Shown: positions 60,111 to 64,000 of the stretch, one piece after another | Numbering within the stretch: the first letter of the stretch is position 1 | Layout: every line of letters begins with the position of its first letter | DNA from: an uncultured Peptococcaceae bacterium | GTDB lineage: Bacteria; Bacillota; Peptococcia; Peptococcales; Peptococcaceae | Length of the DNA: 64,000 nt | Assembly: GCA_947254645.1 (NCBI GenBank) | Contig: CAMYDW010000004.1 | Location: forward strand, 82,376-146,375 | Reading direction: 5' to 3' | Translations under genes and position numbers: made by a program | Notes under the pieces: generated by a model | The model's database searches: none | What the model was told of the DNA's origin: nothing | Seen by the model: only the letters and a program-made list of their open reading frames with translations

Positions 60111-60155
60111 AAATAATAATTAGGGTAGGTCGTTTTATGAGGAGGCGGTTTATAG

Positions 60156-60827
60156 TTGAAAAAATGGATTGGACTTCTTATTTTATTGGCTGTGCTTATG
60201 ATTCCTCAAGGTAGTATCAAAGCAGAAGAACCTGCAGGGACGAGTGTAGGGACTTCGATTGCACAAGGGATGAATGAAACTTCCTATAATACAGGGGTGG
60301 CGCCAGAACTTTTGAGAGAGGCTGCAACTGAATTGGAAATGAGTCCAGAGGCGTTGGCGAAATCTGTGACGACAAGTGAAGACATTTATAAAATGCTCTG
60401 TACCAAAAAGTTGCCGCAGATTACTGGAGTACCTATTCGCAACGATATTGTCATGATGGATTTAGATATGCCAAAGAAAGATGTGACACTATCGGAAGAA
60501 AGAGAGGTTGAGGAGAGCCTGAAAGATGACACCAGTGTGTCAGAGTCGATAAAGCCGAGAAAAACAACCAATAATTTTCTAGGTATGAATGCTTTTGCGA
60601 TGAAACCAGCAAAGAACACCATGGTTGTTGCTGCAGGCTTATCACCAATGATGAGCAATGATGTTTCGGCAACCAGCAAAGAAGAATCAGCGACAACTAC
60701 TCCTAAAAAAACAGCGCAACAAGTGGCAAAAAACAATAACAGTCAAGAGCGTCTGCCATGGACAGTGGCTTTTATTGTGGTAGGATTGATGATTGTTGGC
60801 ACTGTTGGTGTGAAAAAAAGAAAATGA
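60156..60827 (+). CDS. Exported protein with C-terminal membrane anchor (sorting-signal-like)
   Basis: A 223-residue protein starting at TTG, ten bases behind GAGGAGG; no in-frame ATG is available early. Signal peptide KKWIGLLILLAVLMIPQGSIKA (cleavage near 23), a low-complexity Ser/Thr/Lys-rich middle, and a C-terminal LPWTVAFIVVGLMIVG followed by KKRK. That is the three-part form of a cell-wall sorting signal (LPxT-like motif, hydrophobic helix, basic tail), although canonical sortase substrates have LPxTG; here LPWTV leads straight into the helix. It might instead be a simple type I membrane protein. The residues 55-95 (APELLREAATELEMSPEALAKS) look like a folded helical part. Function unknown. 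Confidence 0.7.
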   Translation: MKKWIGLLILLAVLMIPQGSIKAEEPAGTSVGTSIAQGMNETSYNTGVAPELLREAATELEMSPEALAKSVTTSEDIYKMLCTKKLPQITGVPIRNDIVMMDLDMPKKDVTLSEEREVEESLKDDTSVSESIKPRKTTNNFLGMNAFAMKPAKNTMVVAAGLSPMMSNDVSATSKEESATTTPKKTAQQVAKNNNSQERLPWTVAFIVVGLMIVGTVGVKKRK

Positions 60828-60832
60828 AATAA

Positions 60833-60867
60833 AAAAAGCATTGCCTTTTATTAGGCGATGCTTTTTT
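60833..60867 (+). terminator. Terminator after surface-protein gene
   Basis: Stem AAAAAGCAT(T)GCCT / AGGC(G)ATGCTTTTT with one T-G pair, loop TTTATT, T-run. Confidence 0.88.
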
Positions 60868-60978
60868 ATTTATGACTGTGATAGTCATATTTTGATTGTG
60901 GAAGTTTTCTCAAAAAGTAGTGGTTCATTGAATGGTGTGCTATAATGAAGTAAATTCTGTGTGTGGAGGTGCTCTCCT

Positions 60979-61293
60979 ATGGAGCAAAAAGTAGTGGCGC
61001 TGCCAAAACTCAATCAACTGCAGCCATCCTTGGAATCGACAGCATTAAAATTGATGGAAGAAGCAGGAGAATTGGCGCAAGCAATCGGTAAATTTCGTGG
61101 GCTATCGGGAGAACGTGCCACGATGCAAGACCATGAAGTGATTGAATGTATTTCTCAAGAATTGCTTGATGTTGCTCAAACAGCTGTATCAATGATGTAT
61201 GTCTTAGAAGAACATTATGACGTTGATATTGATAAGGTTTTAGAAACACACATTGAAAAATTGATGCGCAAAGGATATTTGAGCAACGATTAG
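60979..61293 (+). CDS. MazG-like nucleotide pyrophosphohydrolase-fold protein
   Basis: A 104-residue all-alpha protein with the MazG/NTP-pyrophosphohydrolase pattern: LKLMEEAGELAQAIGKF near residues 28-44 (the ExxE metal motif EEAGE) and ISQELLDVAQTAVSMMYVLEEHY near 65-87 (second acidic pair, EELLD-like). Such proteins hydrolyse non-canonical or excess NTPs. I start at the ATG ten bases behind GGAGG. An extended -10 promoter (TGC-TATAAT at 60938-60946) precedes it. wecB follows after 10 nt, so the two are co-transcribed. Confidence 0.85.
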   Translation: MEQKVVALPKLNQLQPSLESTALKLMEEAGELAQAIGKFRGLSGERATMQDHEVIECISQELLDVAQTAVSMMYVLEEHYDVDIDKVLETHIEKLMRKGYLSND

Positions 61294-61303
61294 GAGGCGG
61301 AAA

Positions 61304-62449
61304 ATGAAGAAAATCATGCTTGTTTTTGGTACAAGACCAGAAGCAATTAAAATGGCACCTCTTGTCAAGGCGATTGAACAGGCAGAGGGCTTAGAAGCAT
61401 TGGTAGTGGTGACGGCACAGCATCGTGAGATGCTTGACCAAGTGTTGGCGTTATTTGAAATTACACCAAGCTATGACTTGAACTTAATGAAGCCAGGACA
61501 GGGGCTCACGGATATTACCGCTGGGGTACTGCGTGGCATTGAGCGTATCGTGATTAAAGAAAAACCAGATTTAATCTTGGTGCACGGTGATACCACCACC
61601 ACCTTTGCAGGGGCGTTGGCAGCCTTTTATCAACAGGTGCCGATTGGTCATGTGGAGGCAGGCTTGCGCAGTGGCAATATGCTCTCTCCATTTCCAGAAG
61701 AGGCCAATCGCCGTTTGACAGGGGTATTAACCACTTGTCATTTTGCCCCAACCCCTCAAGCGAAGAAGAATTTGTTGCATGAAGGGGTTGGCGAAGAGGA
61801 TGTCTTTGTCACTGGGAATACAGTCATTGACGCTTTGAAAATGACCGTAGAGGACGATTACACCTTTGAAGATGAAGCCCTTCAAGCATTGCTTGCTTTT
61901 GAAGGCCGCAAGGTGCTTCTCACGACCCACCGTCGTGAAAATCTAGGACAACCAATGGTCAACATCTTCAGGGCGATTCGCAAGCTGCATGATACCTTTG
62001 AAGACACTCATTATTATTTCCCAGTGCATAAAAATCCAAAGGTGCGTGCTCTTGCCAAGGAAGCCCTCGAAGATTTGGAACGTGTGCATATGATTGAACC
62101 ATTGGATTATGCGCCTTTTGTCAACTTGATTAACCGCATGGACTTGGTGTTAACCGATTCTGGTGGATTGCAAGAGGAAGCACCCGCTTTAGGCAAGCCG
62201 GTATTGGTTTTGCGTGAAAATACCGAGCGCCCAGAAGCCGTGGATGCTGGAACTGTTCAATTGGTAGGGAATGACACCGAGCGTATCTTTGAAACGGTGT
62301 ATAAGCTATTTACAGACGATGTGGCTTATAAAGCGATGGAGCATGCAGTGAATCCTTATGGAGATGGCAATGCTTGCCAACGCATTGTTCAAGGCATTCA
62401 ATATTTCTTTGAACAAGGAGAAAGACCAGCAGATTGGTCAAAATTCTGA
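61304..62449 (+). CDS. wecB: UDP-N-acetylglucosamine 2-epimerase (non-hydrolysing)
   Basis: Converts UDP-GlcNAc to UDP-ManNAc for teichoic-acid linkage units or other surface polysaccharides. The 381-residue GT-B-fold protein has VFGTRPEAIKMAPLVKAIE near 5-23, TAQHREMLDQVLALFEI, HGDTTTTFAGALAAFYQQVPIGHVEAGLRSGNMLSPFPEE near 94-133, TTHRRENLG near 205 and DSGGLQEEAPALGKPVLVLRENTERPE near 286-312, all standard. wecB (mnaA) next to the ATP synthase operon is a conserved neighbourhood in Bacillota. RBS AGGAGGCGG. Confidence 0.95.
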   Translation: MKKIMLVFGTRPEAIKMAPLVKAIEQAEGLEALVVVTAQHREMLDQVLALFEITPSYDLNLMKPGQGLTDITAGVLRGIERIVIKEKPDLILVHGDTTTTFAGALAAFYQQVPIGHVEAGLRSGNMLSPFPEEANRRLTGVLTTCHFAPTPQAKKNLLHEGVGEEDVFVTGNTVIDALKMTVEDDYTFEDEALQALLAFEGRKVLLTTHRRENLGQPMVNIFRAIRKLHDTFEDTHYYFPVHKNPKVRALAKEALEDLERVHMIEPLDYAPFVNLINRMDLVLTDSGGLQEEAPALGKPVLVLRENTERPEAVDAGTVQLVGNDTERIFETVYKLFTDDVAYKAMEHAVNPYGDGNACQRIVQGIQYFFEQGERPADWSKF

Positions 62450-62511
62450 ATAGTCTGATTGTTTGCGTCCTTCAATAAATATGTTTTATAGGGATAAACA
62501 AGCCAAAGCCA

Positions 62512-62540
62512 TTGAGGGACGTTTTTCTTTTTGTTATACT
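62512..62540 (+). promoter_or_regulatory. Promoter of ATP synthase operon
   Basis: -35 TTGAGG, 17-nt spacer ending in TGT (extended -10), -10 TATACT. It lies about 45 nt before the ribosome site of the AtpZ-like gene and makes starts upstream of about 62547 unlikely. Confidence 0.6.
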
Positions 62541-62588
62541 AGGCTTGTCAGTTTGAGAAAATGTGCACAAGCGTGCCATAAGGAGGCG

Positions 62589-62879
62589 TTGATTATCTCG
62601 ACTAATAACTGGCGTCCTCAAAAACGACAACGTCGTGAGAAGCCACAAGGCCCATACTACCGCATGTACAATGTGGCAATGAGCTTTGGCTTAACACTGG
62701 CAATTTCATTGTTTATCATGATCAAGCTAGGTCGTTGGCTAGATGAACGTTTTGGGACTGGATTCATCTTTACGTTCATTTGTCTTGTGATAGCGATCAT
62801 TTCAGGCTTCCGTTACCTCTATGAACTCGTGCTACGCATGGAGGAAGACGATAAGAAGAGGGATGAGACCGATGAGTGA
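62589..62879 (+). CDS. AtpZ/AtpI-like small membrane protein of the ATP synthase operon
   Basis: A roughly 95-residue protein with a basic N-terminus (RPQKRQRREK) and two membrane helices: YNVAMSFGLTLAISLFIMIKLG and FIFTFICLVIAIISGFRYLYEL, with RWLDERFGTG between them. This hairpin is the AtpZ type of subunit seen before AtpI in many ATP synthase operons, proposed to assist Mg/Ca entry or c-ring assembly. The start is unclear: TTG 62589 is only 2 nt from AGGAGG, while ATT (62592) and ATC (62595) have proper spacing of 5 and 8. It overlaps the next gene by 8 nt. Confidence 0.75.
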   Translation: MIISTNNWRPQKRQRREKPQGPYYRMYNVAMSFGLTLAISLFIMIKLGRWLDERFGTGFIFTFICLVIAIISGFRYLYELVLRMEEDDKKRDETDE

Positions 62880-63156
62880 GCAAGTCGTGACAGAGTTTGT
62901 GATTGGTTTTATAGTGGGTGCTGCAATTTGCCTCGGTAAAGAATACCTGATGCAGCGCTTTTTTTTGACTGGCAATATGCTTATATCGGCGATTCTGTTT
63001 TTTGGCCGTTTGGTGGTAGATGTTTGTGTGATGATTGTGGCAGCACGTATATCCATGCCTGCACTTTTAGGGGTTGCAACAGGGCTGGCCATCTATGTAA
63101 ACATTCTGCTCATCAAGACATTCAAGGAAGAGGTATCGTCCACTAGGAAGAGGTGA
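62872..63156 (+). CDS. ATP synthase protein I-like (AtpI)
   Basis: A 94-residue membrane protein with about three to four hydrophobic segments (FVIGFIVGAAICLGKEYLMQRFF, MLISAILFFGRLVVDVCVMIVAA, MPALLGVATGLAIYVNILLI) and a basic tail. Sequence similarity to AtpI is weak, as usual, but size, topology and position between the AtpZ-like gene and atpB fit. AtpI assists assembly of the c-ring. ATG overlaps the previous stop; its own stop overlaps the GTG/ribosome site ahead of atpB. Confidence 0.72.
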   Translation: MSEQVVTEFVIGFIVGAAICLGKEYLMQRFFLTGNMLISAILFFGRLVVDVCVMIVAARISMPALLGVATGLAIYVNILLIKTFKEEVSSTRKR

Positions 63157-63161
63157 TATTT

Positions 63162-63851
63162 TTGTTTGCCCAAGCAATATTTGCAACGGAAGAGGTCTCT
63201 AATATTGTGTACCAAAATGGTCGTTTCGTACTGACAAGTGAAATTATTACAATGTGGGTCGTGATGGCAGTATTGGTTTTCGTGTGTTATAAGGGAACTC
63301 GGAATATGCAAAAAGTCCCTCATGGGCTCCAAAATGTGCTAGAAACCATTCTAGAATTATTGATGGGGAACCTTGAGGAAGTACTTGGAAAAAAACGCAC
63401 ACGTCAGTATGGTCCTTTTTTGATGACGCTCTTTATTTTGATTTTATGTTCTAACTATGTAGGGCTTTTGCCAATGTCAGGACATATTACAGGGTACAAG
63501 GCACCGACAAGTGATTTAAGTGTCACAGCAGGGTTGGCAATTATTGTTATTGTTGCCTTCTTTGTAACTGGGATTAAGGCAGATAGAAAGAAATTTATGC
63601 ATTTTTTCTTTTCTCCAATGCTGCCAATTAACCTTTTAGATGCGATTACTCGTCCATTGTCCCTGGCAGTTCGTCTTTACGGGAACATTTTCGGTGAAGA
63701 AATGATTATTGGCTTCTTGTTTGGGATGGTACCATTGTTCCTCCCATTGCCAATGTATGCGTTAAGCGTTTTGTTTGGCGCCGTTCAAGCATATGTATTT
63801 ATGCTCTTGGCTGCCATCTACATCGAGGAAAGTACAACGGCTGAACACTAA
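63162..63851 (+). CDS. atpB: ATP synthase F0 subunit a
   Basis: Membrane subunit forming the proton (or Na+) half-channels beside the c-ring. The 229-residue protein starts at TTG 63162, six bases behind GAGGTGA; a GTG at 63153 would overlap the ribosome site. Five to six helices; the essential Arg is in the penultimate helix, SLAVRLYGNIFGEEMIIG near residues 165-182, and the last helix is SVLFGAVQAYVFMLLAAIYIEE. MGNLEEVLGKKRTRQYGPFLMTLFILILCSNYVGLLP near 65-100 is typical. It is followed by atpE after 58 nt. Confidence 0.95.
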   Translation: MFAQAIFATEEVSNIVYQNGRFVLTSEIITMWVVMAVLVFVCYKGTRNMQKVPHGLQNVLETILELLMGNLEEVLGKKRTRQYGPFLMTLFILILCSNYVGLLPMSGHITGYKAPTSDLSVTAGLAIIVIVAFFVTGIKADRKKFMHFFFSPMLPINLLDAITRPLSLAVRLYGNIFGEEMIIGFLFGMVPLFLPLPMYALSVLFGAVQAYVFMLLAAIYIEESTTAEH

Positions 63852-63909
63852 ACAGCCAATGAAGCGTAGCACACATTTATGAGTAAAGTGACTAAGGAGG
63901 ATTATCACT

Positions 63910-64000
63910 ATGGCAACAGGTTTGATAGCAATTGGTATGAGTTTGGCGATTGGCTTAGCAGCAATCGGCAGTGGGATTGGGCAAGGTGTTGCAACAGGTA
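63910..64000 (+). CDS. atpE: ATP synthase F0 subunit c (5' part, cut by window end)
   Basis: ATG behind AAGGAGG. The 30 visible residues, MATGLIAIGMSLAIGLAAIG and then SGIGQGVATG, are the first helix of a c subunit with its Gly/Ala-rich packing motif. The second helix with the ion-binding carboxylate is beyond the window, so proton versus sodium coupling cannot be judged. Confidence 0.93.
   Translation, partial: MATGLIAIGMSLAIGLAAIGSGIGQGVATG

Noticed and set aside
1..64000. Insertion sequences, integrases, prophage genes or CRISPR arrays
   Set aside because: None seen: no transposase-like or integrase-like product and no regularly spaced short repeats. The repeated elements noticed are terminators and the two ilv leaders.

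Overview
The window looks like a chromosomal stretch from a low-to-mid GC Bacillota (Firmicutes). The evidence is the gene families (FabK as enoyl reductase, RNase M5, ComEB-type deaminase, DegV, YolD-like/Y-polymerase pair, stalk-domain and SLH-domain surface proteins), strong GGAGG ribosome sites, frequent TTG starts, and an AUU start on infC. A Clostridia- or Negativicutes-like anaerobe would fit, but I cannot fix the genus by reading. No insertion sequence, integrase, prophage or CRISPR array is visible; most genes are housekeeping or metabolic.

Layout. 1-5.1 kb: end of a TRIC-family channel gene, beta-carbonic anhydrase, LOG-family protein, a secreted stalk-domain protein, AIM24 and DUF4003 proteins. 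5.3-8.3 kb: a four-gene osmoprotectant ABC importer. 8.4-12.3 kb: ECF sigma factor with a membrane partner, an iron-type alcohol dehydrogenase, an SLH-domain gene remnant and DegV. 12.4-15.3 kb: CadC-like repressor plus Zn/Cd-type P-type ATPase with a readable promoter/operator. 15.3-21.7 kb: branched-chain amino acids, with a BrnQ transporter and then ilvB-ilvN-ilvC-ilvD behind two consecutive leader-peptide attenuators. 22-23.5 kb: aldehyde dehydrogenase. 23.6-33.9 kb: a type II fatty-acid operon (acpP-fabK-fabD-fabG-fabF-accB-fabZ-accC-accD-accA) ending in an acyl-CoA synthetase and a TetR regulator, preceded by a perfect 39-nt palindrome on its promoter.

33.9-36.2 kb (minus strand): tRNA-Leu and a secreted glycosidase-like/stalk-domain gene broken by one in-frame TAA. 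36.2-43.1 kb (minus): rnmV-rsmA-phosphosugar mutase-pgi-dnaX-ybaB-recR, a tightly overlapping maintenance/sugar-phosphate operon. 43.4-44.6 kb (minus): M18 aminopeptidase. 44.7-49.7 kb: infC-rpmI-rplT with an attenuated leader, birA, two YbaK-family deacylases around a patatin-like protein, and an SDR. 49.8-51.0 kb: a 37-residue membrane peptide, an unknown membrane protein and its TetR regulator with a promoter palindrome. 51.1-58.0 kb: DNA repair, namely Y-family polymerase with SOS-like box, YolD-like protein, uvrB and uvrA. 58.1-59.5 kb: unknown protein, tRNA-Ser(UGA), tRNA-Ser(GCU), tRNA-Arg(ACG) and gamma-carbonic-anhydrase-like protein. 59.5-64 kb: dCMP deaminase, a surface-anchored-looking protein, MazG-like protein, wecB and the start of the ATP synthase operon (AtpZ-like, AtpI-like, atpB, atpE cut by the window end).

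The most informative regulatory regions are the tandem ilv attenuators (16.75-17.15 kb), the acpP promoter palindrome (23.63-23.69 kb), the CadC-type operator (12.40-12.45 kb), the infC leader (44.7-44.87 kb) and the TetR palindrome filling a promoter spacer (51.04-51.06 kb). All calls are from reading sequence; no database search was run.
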